A stretch of 47,763 nucleotides of DNA, taken from NCBI GenBank assembly GCA_003427395.1, contig BFEA01000531.1:1032315-1080077 (forward strand), read 5' to 3'. Position 1 is the stretch's first letter, and each line of letters opens with the position of its first letter. This document shows positions 22,231-34,716 of the stretch, one piece after another. This DNA is from Chara braunii. Its lineage: Eukaryota; Streptophyta; Charophyceae; Charales; Characeae. The position numbers and the translations under genes are program-made. The notes under the pieces were generated by a model. That model saw only the letters and a program-made list of their open reading frames with translations, did not search any database and was not told where the DNA came from.

Positions 22231-22751
22231 CAACAGAAAAATTCCCACGAGAAATGAAAGTTGAAAAAACATTCCATAAAAAAAAATCTTTCATATTTGT
22301 AAATTATCATTCCAATATTCGTCCAATTCTAAAATTTTCAGTTTTATTTGATAAGTTCCCGTCTAAATATGATTTTTTTTTCCTTCTAACGACATCTATT
22401 TGTTCAAAATGGAATGAAAGTCTGGACGAGTTTATGAAATATTTTAATTAAATTTTCATTCTATTACAACAAATATCTTCTAATTTAGACTGGATTAACT
22501 TATTTATGACTGAAAATCCTTACTTAGAATAACAGTCCAATTAAAATATTTTATGAACTCATCCAGACTTTCATTCCATCTCTAGCATACAGTCCAAATT
22601 AGAAAGGATACCCTATTCTTGGAATGAAAGTTTGCAAGTAAGATGAAAAATTTTAAAATTGGAATCACATTTTTTAAGATGGAATGAAAATTTGAAATTT
22701 AGATTGTAATTTTACTATAGAATGATCATTTAATTCTAATTTTTTCCGTTG
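22231..22751. mobile_element. 521-bp AT-rich MITE, copy B, inside the 3' LTR
   Basis: Flanked by TA (22229-22230, 22752-22753), with ends CAACAGAAAAATTCCC and the inverted CAACGGAAAAAATTAG. The sister LTR holds the empty site ATTATC-TA-GCAAC at about 30407-30418, with a single TA. This shows the exact insertion boundaries and that TA is the target duplicated. It is inverted relative to copy A at 15445-15965 and the same length. Confidence 0.93.
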
Positions 22752-23123
22752 TAGCAAATAAAAATTTGTTGGTCGCTTTGTCTTCCTAGACAATAATTAC
22801 TCTTTTCGTTTCCTCGAATGATGAAATATCGATTTGCATTATCCGGTTACCCAAAACAAAACTGCAATCGTTAACACTGCTAAAAAATAACTATTACTTT
22901 TATTACCTACTTCTTCTTACGGTTTGGAGGTCCTTCACTCTCCAACTTTTAATTCTAACTGTGGCACTTAAGGTGGTCACCGCAAGGATATTAATTCGGT
23001 CTCCTCGTCGCCCAGGACTCGACGAGTGTTGGTCAAATTTGCGTCGTCACATCCTCAGCCCTCTAGGAACTGGTCTGTGGATACTCCTTCCCCTCGCCCG
23101 AGCTTGAGGACCCGGATCTCAAA

Positions 23124-23660
23124 AGTTGGGCCGTCACCACCGAGTCGGTAAAGTACCACCCCCGACAAGTCAGGTCCACTCCAAGTCGATAACAAGGCCG
23201 TCTCCGAAAACATATGAACCCCGGCCTTGGATGCTTCCTCGAGAGAAAGATTGTTGGGCCGTCACCACCGAGTCGGCGAAGTACCACCCCCGACAAGTCG
23301 GGTCCATTCCAACTCTATAACAGGGTCGGCTCCGAAAGCATATGACCCCCCCCCCCCCTTGGATGCTTCATAGAGAGAAAGATTGTGCTCACCACGAGTA
23401 GGTTTCTTTTATTATTAGTACTGCTTAAGTTTTCGGTAACTTAGATGAAAAAGAAACTGAAGGAGATAGATTACGAGCATCATTTGGACAGGTATAGGTA
23501 GATAAGGTCATTCGGGATAGAAAAAATAAATCATGGGGATAAATTACTTCTTAAGTTTTTGGTAGCTTAGATGAAAAAGAAATTGAAGGAGATTGATTAC
23601 GAGAATCATTTGGACAGGTATACGTAGATAAGGTCATTCGGGATAGAAAAAGTGAATCAT
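23124..23660. repeat. Two tandem duplications within the 3' LTR
   Basis: The segment starting TTGGGCCGTCACCACC (23124 and about 23252) occurs twice, as does the segment ACTTCTTAAGTTTT...GGTCATTCGGGATAG (about 23420 and 23545). The sister LTR has single copies of each near 30788 and 30958, so these arose after retrotransposition. Confidence 0.8.
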
Positions 23661-26600
23661 GGGGAGAAAGCTAAATCCATTTGACCTTATCTGCTTTCTT
23701 TCAATCGAATTCATTTTATGGTATGCACAAAATTAACATTTCTCAAGACAATAATTTTTTTTGGTGTGCAAACAGATGAGAACTAAAAAAAAAACAATTT
23801 TTTTTATTATCCCTTGTAGACACAATCAACCTCCTTTGCAAGCATCCTTCTAACTACCTGCACAGACCGCAGAGCAAACAAACAAGTTCAAAGGAAACCA
23901 ATACAATTTCATACTCAAGTTAGACATTTTCATTCACATGCGAACTCACATTTCCTTTGTCTTTTCAATAAACGTTCAATGAACACTGTCAAGCAAGTGT
24001 GGGTTCATACAGGCGGGAAGGGAAGTTTGAATCATGCAACTGACCTTGAGTGAAATTTGAATCGGCTCACTCAAGAAAGCCGAGTAATACTCCAATCAAA
24101 AGAAAATGATCGTTGTTGGATATGAGATTATGCGCGGCTCACATGAAACTGTGTGGCTCTCAATTCCACAAGTTGTGGACTTCCTCCTGAATCACGGTCC
24201 TCGTCCTCTCTTAACTGTTCAAAAGAACAGAGGTTGGAGCACAAAAAAACTCAAGCGAGATAGCATTCTAGGAGGGTGTTCACACGAATGAGTTTTCATA
24301 TTGTCCCAATGTCTCAATCTATCTCAGCGCCATACCAACTTCACCACGCCCTTCAATGATACTTCCCAACCAATCGCAAGTCCACGTAGCCTTAAATCAC
24401 CATGTCCGCTCGCAATAGCCACACCAACATGCCGGTCTCGATCTCAAACTCATTCCCACCTAGTCCCAAAATGGTCCCAGATGGTCTCGTACTGAAAACC
24501 GCTCACACTGTGCGTCGTGAAAAAAATAAAGGTGGCCCTGACTCAAAATTGCATGTGTCGCATGCCTAATAATCACTGTCGTGTGCACTCGCTTTGCACT
24601 TTCTTCATGTCGTCGGCCCACGCGCCACTGCCGCACAATCTTAAATGTGTACCATTGTCAGCCTAACCTCTGGGTCACAATGGAATCCACCATACCCGCT
24701 GCGCACGGCCAGATCCTGACGCAGCGGGCCACCGACTGCAACACTAGTACAAGGGTGAGGCAGTGAGCCTCCAACCTTTGGCAATGGCTACCCTGGCCGT
24801 ACTCCTCCAGCGGCGTCTCCCCTCATCATGCAGACCTCCACTTCCTCCACCAGCAACATTTCCTTTCTACACCAGCATGCAGCAGCCAGCCAGCATTCAC
24901 ACAAGTGAATGCCCCCGCAGCACTGCCACAAGTGTGAGGTTGTTGGGTGGAGTGTTGGCCTTTATAGCCAGCCGAAGGCATGTGGACAACTGCTTTGCCC
25001 ACAGCCAGGTAAAATTTATCGGTGCTCTTGGCCCTCGATCTAGATCAATGATGAGGAGTCCGCTGCCTTGGTTTTTCCCTAGGGGAACCAAGGTCGTCAA
25101 TCCCCAGAAGTACATGGCCGTTTTCCCAGGCCAAGTGCTCCTAAAAATGGTTGTACTCGGCCACTTACTACCACCTACGCAAAACGAACAGGCGCAGTCC
25201 CATCAGCCCCTAGAACCGTCTGGGGTTGCACCTGTTCTGCGCCTCGACCAAATTAGTGGTTGTTTCCCCTTACACTTCCTCTTCTCCCCCTTTCCTTTTT
25301 CTTTCTTACCCCCTCGTTTGTCTCTGTGAGGGCAGCTCAATGGCCAGCTTCTCACAATCATTTCACGCAGCCGAACTAGAGTCAAGCTCAACAGAGTTTT
25401 CTTTCCCCGTTCGTGCCCGTACCTTGCACAGGGAGGGCGCTAGGTTCAGGCTTCCTCCTTCAATGGAGGAGCCAACATCGAAGGATCAACAAGCAAAGTC
25501 GCCTTGAACGTTTGGTTGTCACTGTCAGCCATCCTTGTGGTAACTTTTCCGACACGCCCAACTTCAAGCCCTGAAACGCTAAGGATCCATAGGCGTCTGT
25601 ACCTGGGTGTCAACCACGTGAGGTTCGGGCGCGCCCCTGATTGTTGCAGCCTGTTTCCAAAACGAACGGGCAGCAAAACAGTCTTACAACAAAAGAAAAA
25701 TCAAAAGAAAAATACAAAGTTAAAAAAAATCCGGAAAAAAAAAATCTAAAGTAAATCTTGAAAAAGAAAGAAAAACGAACTCTCCTAAAAAACGGTCGGC
25801 CGTTTAAAACGGGCAACGTCAGGTGCATTGGGGACTTAAGCGCCCCAGGCACTTCAGTCTGCGCCAACTGACGCTTCGTCTGAAGTTGTAGGGTGTTTAT
25901 TTTTTTTTTCATTGGCTTAGGCCAATGAACACTTCTTCACATGGCTTTTCAGCCATGACTTATGAAATAGAGGTCTGAGTTCGAATCCCAACGGGTTCGA
26001 AAAAAGAATTAAAAGTTTTTTTTTTTTTTTCCGTTTTAATCATGTCATGCTTGCGCAAAGGCCTTGCCTCATCCGCGCGGTTGTTTCAGGCCGTGCGGTC
26101 TTGCAGATCATGGTCGTCGAATGATTTTTCGCTACGGTTGCTCCAAAAGGAGTTAGCCCAACGGCTGGTCACATTTGATCCTCATATCACTGGGGTGAGA
26201 TTCAAGTATCAGTACTTAATGGGCTAGCTCCTAGCACGGTAAAGGTAGGAGCAGCTCTTCTTTATGAGGTCTCACTCTCAGCCTTGTGCCCAGTGGCTCA
26301 GAGGCCCGAGCTTACAGCTAGGCCAAGCTGCATAGTCTATGGACCCACATGCAGGTGCTTGGGCTCTACCAACTGCAGTCAGCTCGGCCTCGACAGGACC
26401 TCGCGTTGCACGGCTCAACCCTTACGGTGGTCGCGCACCCTTACGCAATGGTCCTTGTAGATCCCCCAAGCTCTTAATCACGCGGCTTAGCAGCCGTGCG
26501 TCCTTACTTTAGCTATAATCGGTCCAAATTCCTTTCGACGACCGTACATCCGTGCAGCTTTACCAACATGGGAAGAAACCGGTCACGCCGCCGGTCCTTA

Positions 26601-28599
26601 CTTCCAATCCCAAATGTCGCAGGCTTCGGGTCTTAGGGTCAATAAGTTTTAGTTTTTCATTCATAGGTTGAGTTTGAATAACTTCTTGCAGATAACCCAT
26701 CTCATCAAGTTATGAAGCCCGGATAACCCTTTACTAAGTCAAACTCCGTCCGACATTTAAAAACACCGGGCAGATACCCTTGTCAGGGTTTCTACCCCGA
26801 CAACATTCCCGGGCCCCATTGAACGACGACCCCGTCGTTCACCGTAAAAAATACAAAGTCAGGATTCTTATGAAATTTCTTTGTGAAAATAACAATTACA
26901 ATACACAACAATCCAAAACATTTGTGCGGAACCACGTCGAAACTTTTACCAACAACCTGAATTCAACTTCGAGAAACCTAAATATAATACAACAAAACTG
27001 GTTTCAGCCTCCAGAAGCCTAAATATAATAACAACAGCAATATTGGATTTGACTCCAGCAACATTAATATAAATACAACAAAACTGGATTCATCCTCCAT
27101 AAGCCTAAAACTTAACAGTTTTTTACTCATCAATTAGAATAGTACCAGATTTCGCCCATAGCAAGCCTAAAAATGAGAACTTGGACCCAAATTCCGCCCC
27201 TGGAAGCCTAAAATACAAAGATTTTTTTTCACAATGATCCCAGCATTAGCCCACTGGCGGCCAACAATTTTGTCTCTCTGAATGGTTACCAGATTCCGCC
27301 CCTAGTAAGCCTAAAATCGACAATTTCCAAGCTGATATCGCCATAGATCAACATGTCGGAAGTTGTTCAGACGTCTGAATGAACCACTCAGAGAGCAACC
27401 ATTTATTCAAAAGTCATCGCCCAAGTTTTTTTCCTATTCCAACTTCAGAGAGAAAAACAACTCACATAGCTATCATGTCCGACGTTTCTGAACTTTTGTG
27501 ATATGCGTCGAGGAGTGGTGTAATTCGTACTATAAGGATAACATCTCGACTCCAAGCCCTGCTTAAGATTCGAGCCTCACCACATTCCCTCCGAGTCTGA
27601 TTCCAGCACCGTGACATTATCAATCCCCTCCCTATAGAGTTACAGATCTCCACCCCACACAACCCAAGTTGGCTAGGCCTAGGCCATAAAGGTGAAGTGA
27701 TCCTGCTCGATATGAGATTAGGTAACCAGTCTTTCTCTCGTACCCAGCAGTAATCGCCTCCTCTATAAACAAATGTCTTATTAAGGCAGCAACACCTTCT
27801 TCCCTTTCAATGATAGTGTATTCTTCCTTTCCTTAAACCACATAGGATTCGGAAGACAACATCTCGCTATGGACCAGAAGCTCAGCTCCGACACGAGACT
27901 CACTACCACCTAAAGAGCTCACAATAACATCAAAAAAATATCGTAACATAACAACGAACAAATAACCATTATATTCAAATCATCAATAATACAATTCATA
28001 ACAATTCATAACGATTCACAATAAATGCTTTCACATGGAATTTCATAATGATCTGATTCAATCATTCTTTAATTATAATAAAGGTTCATTCATACCCTAT
28101 GAAAAGATGATTGTGGTCTTAGCAAAAAGAACACAATCAGTCATCAAGTATAACAGTTATCAAATATTAATAACACGAGTTTACTTGAGTAATCGAAACC
28201 TAGCCAACCCATAGTTCATATCACATAAAAACTTCCTCAATTTCTATTTCATTGCATCACCAAAATTCAAATTAACACTAATGTAAATTCAATTAGTATA
28301 CACAAGGTGACAATGATATCTTATCAAAATCAGTTCCCCGTGTTGTGTCTTCGTCCCAAAATAAAAAAACAAAAGTTTTATGCTATAGGCCAAGATAATC
28401 GAGGTATTCATAGGATAAGATCAACGATCTCTTAATAATGCCTAAAAGTACCACAGAATTAACAAGTAGTAACAACCAACAGAAGGATGAAGAGGAAATA
28501 TGAGATTTACTCTAATTTTTCAATTATTCTCACATGCGATCAAAAATCACATCTCTAATAGATTTGTCTTTTTTTTTTTAATAGGGAAGAGCGACACAT

Positions 28600-29218
28600 G
28601 ATTTCAATCTTCGCAGACTACACCTTCTCGCCTACTTACAATTCCCTTTCTAATAACGTTATCAAGGCGTCTGCAAAATCTTATTTTATGACCCCACATG
28701 CCACAGTAGGTACATTTCCAAAGCTTGCGAGACCTTAAAAGTTTTGCTTGTCTTGACTCCTTGATTCAAACACTCACCTGATTTAGATTTTCATCTGAAG
28801 CAGTGCGAATGTTTTCCTGCGACGTGTGCTGACCTATAGCTCGTTTTCCTTTTTGACAAGTTCATTGACCTCCTCGGGCCAAATACGCGCAACTCTTTCA
28901 GTTTTAGTAAGCTTGCGAGGTCACCCCAATTGGTCAGACTCAGTATCTAACTTCCTTTTACCCTTCTGCACCCTATCAACGGGGGATTCCGAGAACTTAG
29001 CTAACATCAGTCTCTCAAATTCAACCCAAGTCTCAAACGTCCGTGAAAGAAGTCAAATGTCAGGTTTCAACCTTTCGATAATAAAATTCAAAACGAAAAG
29101 AAACTTATGATATTTTTTTTCAATCCATCCGCACTGCGAAACTCTGAAATGCCCGCAAGAATTTGGTGACCTAGTTGCCTTCAAAGAGATGACTCATATA
29201 AGCAAATGTTCCTTTCAT
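28600..29218 (-). pseudogene. gag remnant with CCHC zinc knuckle
   Basis: Minus strand, starting MKGTFAYMSHLFEGN at 29218 and followed through several stops and frame changes. The stretch TFETWVEFERLMLAKF (about 29040-28993) has the Trp/Phe/Glu spacing of Ty3-type Gag capsid. Downstream CTYCGMWGHKIRFC (28714-28673) is a CX2CX4HX4C nucleocapsid knuckle. Gag would package the element RNA into particles. The copy is dead: at least four stops lie between the start and the knuckle. No protease motif follows. Confidence 0.75.
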
Positions 29219-29506
29219 CATTGTGATGTCTTGCAAAAGGCAAAATACTTCGTTAATAACTGAAATCAATAGAAAAATTTCAAAATCATTATAAAGGTTA
29301 ATCTGAAACTTCAACCTTGTCAGTTCAATACTAGCGAGATCAATTTTAACTGATTGATAAAATAATCGTTAGTACCACTCGTTGTTTCAAACAAAACAAT
29401 GAATAGTTAATTTCAAGTTACAAACAATATTCAATCTAATTCATAGTGTTTTTCAATAATATTACCCGAGTGTCGTTCCGCTAGAGACAACGGTAAGTAA
29501 CCACTA

Positions 29507-29524
29507 TCCTCGGCAACGACGCCA
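29507..29524 (-). other. Primer-binding site, complementary to tRNA-Asp
   Basis: The minus strand reads TGGCGTCGTTGCCGAGGA, two bases inside the 5' LTR end. It matches the complement of the 3' end of plant tRNA-Asp (TGGCGCCGTTGCCGGGGA, from my knowledge of that tRNA) at 16 of 18 positions. This is the minus-strand DNA priming site and fixes element orientation. Confidence 0.85.
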
Positions 29525-29526
29525 CA

Positions 29527-32500
29527 TGTTGCGCTCATTGACTCCCACCTTTTGGCAAGCGTGGGAGTCCTCCCGGCTATGTCACGAAGGAGTTAAAACA
29601 AAACAAAACAAATATATTTATTTAAAAAAAAAAAAAAAAGATAATTTAGGGAACGACGCAAAATAACTCCGCAAACCACCGAAGACGGTTGAGATCGCGC
29701 CGTCTCTTCGCCGCTCTAGACGGGTGCGTCAGCTGTACATCCCACGATCCCCTACGACAAAATAGGTTTTCGCATGGCACATATTGCCTTCCCTGAGGGG
29801 CTGTCACCACCCTCAAGGGCGTATCCCTACCGAGTTATTGACCCACGTGCAAAAACATTTAGATGCAATTGCAGAGGTAGGTCAGTCGATGGCATTTGTT
29901 AGTTCGCTGTAGAATAGATACGCTTGGTTAATTGCCAGGCGGACCTCAGCGTCGTCCGTTCCTTAGGGCGCTGATCTCCTAAGTACGAAACGGACGTCGG
30001 TCGACTATGACAGTCTGAACCAAAAATGAAACCCAAAATATCCTAGTCCCTTGATCACAAAACAAATCAGATTAATACATTTTTATCAAATCGCACAAGA
30101 TAGGATTTTTACTTGATGAGATGATCTTCCAAAGTTATTATTTCCATCCTATACGGCTGAAGAGACATTTATACCCGCCGTTTCCAAGGCGGAAACTCGA
30201 TATTGACGAAAGATTAGAAAAGACAACCTAACCTTTGACTTACAGTCGGGGCTATCGACACCTACTAAACCCTGTCAGGAATGACTTCTGCAAGTAAATT
30301 TCACTGTTACCATGCACATCAACAAGTGGTCTGGCTCCCGATCGAAGTTTGAACTCTCGGTGCAACCACACCTTCGTATCATATGCAGTTTGTTTGAAGA
30401 AAAGTATTATCTAGCAACTAAAAAATTTGTTGGTCGCTTTATCTTCTTGGACAATAATTACTCTTTTCATTTCCTCTAATGATGAAATATCCATCAGCAT
30501 CATCCGGTTACCTAAAACAAAACTGCAGTGATTATCACTGCTAAAAAAAAACCATTACTGTTATTACCTACTTCTTCTTACGGGTTGGAGCTTCTTTTGT
30601 CTCCAACTTTTAATTTTAATTGTGGCACCTAAGGTGACCACCCGCTAGGATATTAATTCAGTCCCCTCGTCGGCGAGGATTCGATGAGGCTTGGTCAACT
30701 CTGCGCCGTCACACCCTCAACCTTCTAGGAAGTGTTCTGTGGATACTCCTTCCCCTCGCTCGAGCTTGAAGACCCGGATCTTAGAGGTTGGGCCGTCACC
30801 ACCCAGTCGGCGAAGTACCACCCCCGACGAGTCGGGTCCACTCCAAGTCGATAAAAGGCCCGACTCCGAAAGCATACGGACCCCCGTCTTGGATGCTTCC
30901 TAAAGAGAAAGACTCGGATTGTGCTCATCACGAATGTGCTTCTTTTATTCTCATTACTTCTTAAGCTTTTTGTAACTTAGATGAAAAAGAAACTAAAGGA
31001 GATAGATTACGAGAATAATTTGGACAGGTATAGGTAAATAAGGTAAGTCAGGATATAAAAAGTCAATCATGGGGAGAAAGCTAAGTCTATTTGACCTTAT
31101 CTGCTTTCTTTCAATCGAATTCGTTATGGTTTGCACAAAACTAACATCTCTCAAGACAACGAATCATTTTTGGCATGCAAACAGGTGAGAAGTAAAAGGA
31201 AAACAAATTTTTTTATCATCCATTGTAGACACAATCAACCTTCTCTGCAAGCATTTTTCTACCCACCTGCACAGACCACAAAGCAAACAAACAAGTTCAA
31301 AGGAAACCGGTACAATTTCACACTCAAGTCAGACTTTTTCATTCACATGCGAGCTCACAATTCCTTTGTCTTTTCAATAAACGTTCAATGAACAAGGTCA
31401 AGCAAGTGTGGGTTCACACAGGCGTGAAGAGAAGTTTGAATTATTCAACTGACCTTAAGTGAAATTTGAATCGGCTAACTCAAGAAAGTTGAGTAATACT
31501 CCAATCCAAAGAAAACGATCGTTGTTGGATATGAGAATATGTGCGGCTCACATGAAACTGTGTGACTCACAACTCCAGATGTTGTGGCCTTCCTTCTGAA
31601 TCACGGTTCACGTCCTCTCTCAACTGTTCAAAAGAACAAAGGTTGGACCACAAAAGAACTCAAGCGAGATAGCCCTCCACGAAGGTGTTCCCACAAATGA
31701 GTTTCCACGTTGTCCCAATGTCCCAAACTATCTCAGCGCCATACCAACTTCACCACGCCCTCCAATGAGACTTCCCAACCAATCGCAAGTCAACATAGCC
31801 ATAAATCACCATGTCTGCTTGCAATAGCCACACCAACATGCTGGTCCCGATCTCAAACTCAGTCCCACCTGGTCCCAAAATGGTCTCAGATGGTCCCATA
31901 GTCAAAACCGCTCACACCGAGCGTCGCAAAAAAAATAAAGGTGACCCTGGCTCAAAATTGCATGTGCCGCGTGCCCAATAATCACTGTCATGCGCACTCA
32001 CTCTGCACTTTCTTCATGTCGCCGACCCATGCACAATTGCCGCACAATCTCAAATGTGTACCAGTGTCAGCCTAACCTCCGGGTCACAATGGAATCCACC
32101 ATAACCGCTGCGCACCTAAAAAAAACAAAATAGTAGTGGAACTGCCGCTCGCCACGCTGTCGAAACCAGTACCACGCCGCCGTGCCAAAAAATTGGCAGC
32201 AATTTTCCACCGGAGTGCCACCGCCATGCGAAAAATTTGCCAACGTAAACTCACAAAAAAATGCAGCCGTTGTCATGCCGCCAATCGTTCAGCCACGGTG
32301 CAGCCACGATGGTCAACACCTCCCCTTAGAGAGACCTTGATGCCGCCACGCCGTTAGTCCGACAGCACCACCTCACACTCACATTAAAAAACCTTCAACG
32401 TCGTGCAGCAAGTCCTGTAGCACCTTCCCTTAGGAAGATCTTCATGTCGTGGCGGCAGTCCAGCAGCACAACCTTACTAGAATAGGTGTCGCTTGCCGCA

Positions 32501-33723
32501 CCGTCTGGATCCTGACGCAGCCCACCGGCCGCAACACTAGCACATGGGTGAGGCAGTGAGCCTCCAACCTTTGGCTATGGTTGCCCTGGCCGCACTCCTC
32601 CAACAGCGTCTCCCCTCATCCTACAGACCTCCACTTCCTCCATCAACAACACTTCCTTTCTACAGCAGCATGCAACAACCAGCCAACATTCACACAAATG
32701 AATGCCCCCGTAACACTGTCACAAGTGTGAGGTTGTTGGGTGGAGTGCTAGCCTTTATAGCCAACCGAAGGCATGTGGGCAGTTGCTTTGCCCACAGCCA
32801 GGCAAAATTTGTCGGTGCTCCTGGCCCTCGATCTAGATCAACGGCCTGGAGTCCGGTGCCTTGGTTTTCCCCTAGCGGAACCGAGGTCGTTAATCCCCAG
32901 AAGTACATGGTCGTTTTCCCAAGCCAGGTGCTCATAAAAATGGTTGTACTCAGCCACTTACTGCTACCTACTCAAAACGAACAGGCGCAGTCCCATCGGC
33001 CCCTAGAACCTTCTGGGGCTGCACCTGTTCTGCGCCTCGACCAAATTAGTGGTCGTTTCCTCTTACACTTATTTTTCTCCCCGTTTCCTTTTTTTTTCTT
33101 ACGCCCTCGGTTTTTCCTGTGAGGGCAGCTTAACGACCAGCCCCTCACAGTCATTTCATGGAGTCGAACTAGAGTCAAGCTCAACAGAGCTATCTTCCCC
33201 CCTTCGTGCCCGTACCTGGCGCAGGGAGGCCGTCAGGTTCAGGCTTCCTCCTTCAAGGGAGGAGCCAATATCGAAGGATCAAAAAGTGAAGTCGCCTTTA
33301 ACGCTTGGCTGTCACTGCCAGCCATCCCTGTGGTAACTTTTTCGACACGCCTAACTTCAAGCCCTGAAACGCTAAGGATCCATAGGCGTCCGTACCTGGG
33401 CGTCAACCACGCCAGGTTCGGGCACGCCACTGATTGCTGCAGCCCGTTTCTAGAATGAACGGGCGAAGCAAAACGACCCTATAACAAAAGAAAAATGAAA
33501 ACAAAAACATAGAATTAAAAAAAATCCGAAAGAAAAAAATATAAAATAAATCTTGAAAAATAAAAAAAATATAAGAAAAAAAACAAACGAAAAAAAAACA
33601 AAAATTAACTCTCCTTAAAAACGGGCAGTATCAAGTGCATTGGGGACTCAAACGCCCCAGGCACTTCAGACTGCTCCAACTGGCGCTTCGTCTTAACTTG
33701 TTTGTTTGTTTGTTTGTTTGTTT

Positions 33724-33773
<50 letters not shown>

Positions 33774-34712
33774 TTGGCTTAGTCCAACGAACACTTCTCC
33801 ATGTGGTTTTTCAGCCACGACTTCTAAAATACAGGCCTGAGTTCGAATCCCAACGGGTTTGGAAAAATAATTAAAAGTTTTTTTTTTTTTTTTTTCCGTT
33901 TTAATCGTGTCATCCTTGCGCAAAGACCTTGCCTTATCCGCGCGGTTGTTTCAGGTCGTGCAATCTTGCAGATCGCGCGGCCGAAATACACCGCGTCGGA
34001 TGATTTTCTCGCTACGGCTACTCCAAATGGAGCTAGCCCAGCGACTGATCACATTTGATCCCCATATCAGTGGGGTGAGATTCAAGTACCAATACCTACT
34101 AGGCTAGCTCCTACCACGGTAAGGTAGGAACAACTCTTCTTTACAAAGACTTGTGCCCAGCAGGTCCCACTCCCAGCTTTGTGCCCAGCGGCTTAGAGGC
34201 CCGAGCTCACAACCAGGCCAAGCTGCATAGTCTAAGGTCTGACACTGGACCCACATTCAGGTTTCAGGGCTCTACCAACTGCAGTCAGCTCGGCCTCAAC
34301 AGGACCTCGCCTTGCACGACTTTGCCCTTATGGTAGTCGCGCACCCTTAAGCAGTGGTCCTTGTAGATCCCCCAAACTCTTAATGGCGCGGCTTAGCAGT
34401 CGTCCATCCTTACTACTTTAGTTAGAATCGGTCTAATTTTTCCTTTCCACGACCGTACGTCCGTGAGGCTTTACCAACATGGGAAGAAACCGGTCACGTT
34501 GCCGGTCCTTGCCGCTAATCCCAAATGTCGCAGGCTTCGGGCCCTAGGCTCAGTAAGTTTTAGTCTTTCGTCATAGGTCGAGTTTAAATAACTTATTGTA
34601 GATAACCCATCTCATCAAGTTATGAAGCCTGGATAACCCTTTACTAAGTCAGACTCCGCCCGACATTTAAAAGCACCGGGCAGATACCCGTGTCAGGGTT
34701 TCTGCCCCGACA
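29527..34712 (-). repeat. 5' LTR of the 13.4-kb element (5186 bp)
   Basis: Upstream LTR in the minus orientation, beginning TGTCGGGGC and ending GCGCAACA on that strand. It retains the empty TA site of the MITE (30412-30413) and a segment near 32115-32505 missing from the 3' LTR. It contains (TTTG)n plus poly(T) at about 33697-33772. A plus-strand frame of 192 codons (32544-33122) is homologous to that in the other LTR. A box-B-like GAGTTCGAATCCC lies near 33840 (25979 in the other LTR). Confidence 0.88.
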
Positions 34713-34716
34713 GCGT

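Larger units (their letters stand above)
21347..26802 (-). repeat. 3' LTR of the 13.4-kb element (5456 bp)
   Basis: Downstream LTR in the minus orientation. Compared with the 5' LTR it contains a 521-bp MITE (22231-22751), a roughly 127-bp tandem duplication near 23124-23390 and another near 23416-23660. It lacks about 390 bp present at 32115-32505 of the other copy. A poly(A) run lies near 21443. A plus-strand frame of 188 codons (24763-25329) has a counterpart in the other LTR but appears to drift neutrally. Confidence 0.88.
26803..29526 (-). other. Internal region of the 13.4-kb element
   Basis: 2724 bp between the LTRs. Next to the 3' LTR the minus strand reads GGGGCCCGGGAATGT, G/A-rich but a weak polypurine tract. 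A gag remnant occupies 28600-29218. The rest, 26820-28600, is A/T-rich on plus with repeated AAGCCTAAA-type segments near 27000-27320 (for example CCAGATTCCGCCCCT, GCCTAAATATAATA). It has no recognisable pol domain in any frame. Confidence 0.8.
21347..34712 (-). mobile_element. Complete 13.4-kb long-LTR, pol-less retrotransposon
   Basis: Two direct repeats of 5456 bp (21347-26802) and 5186 bp (29527-34712) enclose a 2724-bp internal region. Each LTR starts TGT and ends ACA; the outermost bases are TGTC and GACA. The exact 4-bp duplication GCGT lies outside both ends (21343-21346, 34713-34716). A tRNA-Asp primer-binding site sits 2 bp from the LTR at 29527, which sets the direction as minus strand. 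The internal region holds a decayed gag and no recognisable protease, RT, RNase H or integrase. A sampled 165-bp block differs at about 19 positions between LTRs, so the insertion is old. It resembles LARD or TR-GAG-type non-autonomous elements, but with LTRs longer than the internal region. Confidence 0.9.

Noticed and set aside
25979-25995. Independent SINE inside each LTR (box-B-like GAGTTCGAATCCC)
   Set aside because: The motif is at the same place in both LTRs and a diverged form is in the solo LTR (near 9108), so it belongs to the LTR itself.
26820-28600. Hidden pol gene in the internal region of the 13.4-kb element
   Set aside because: I looked for D-[ST]-G protease, F-x-D-D/Y-x-D-D RT and HHCC integrase patterns on the minus strand by eye and found none; frames are short and A/T-rich.
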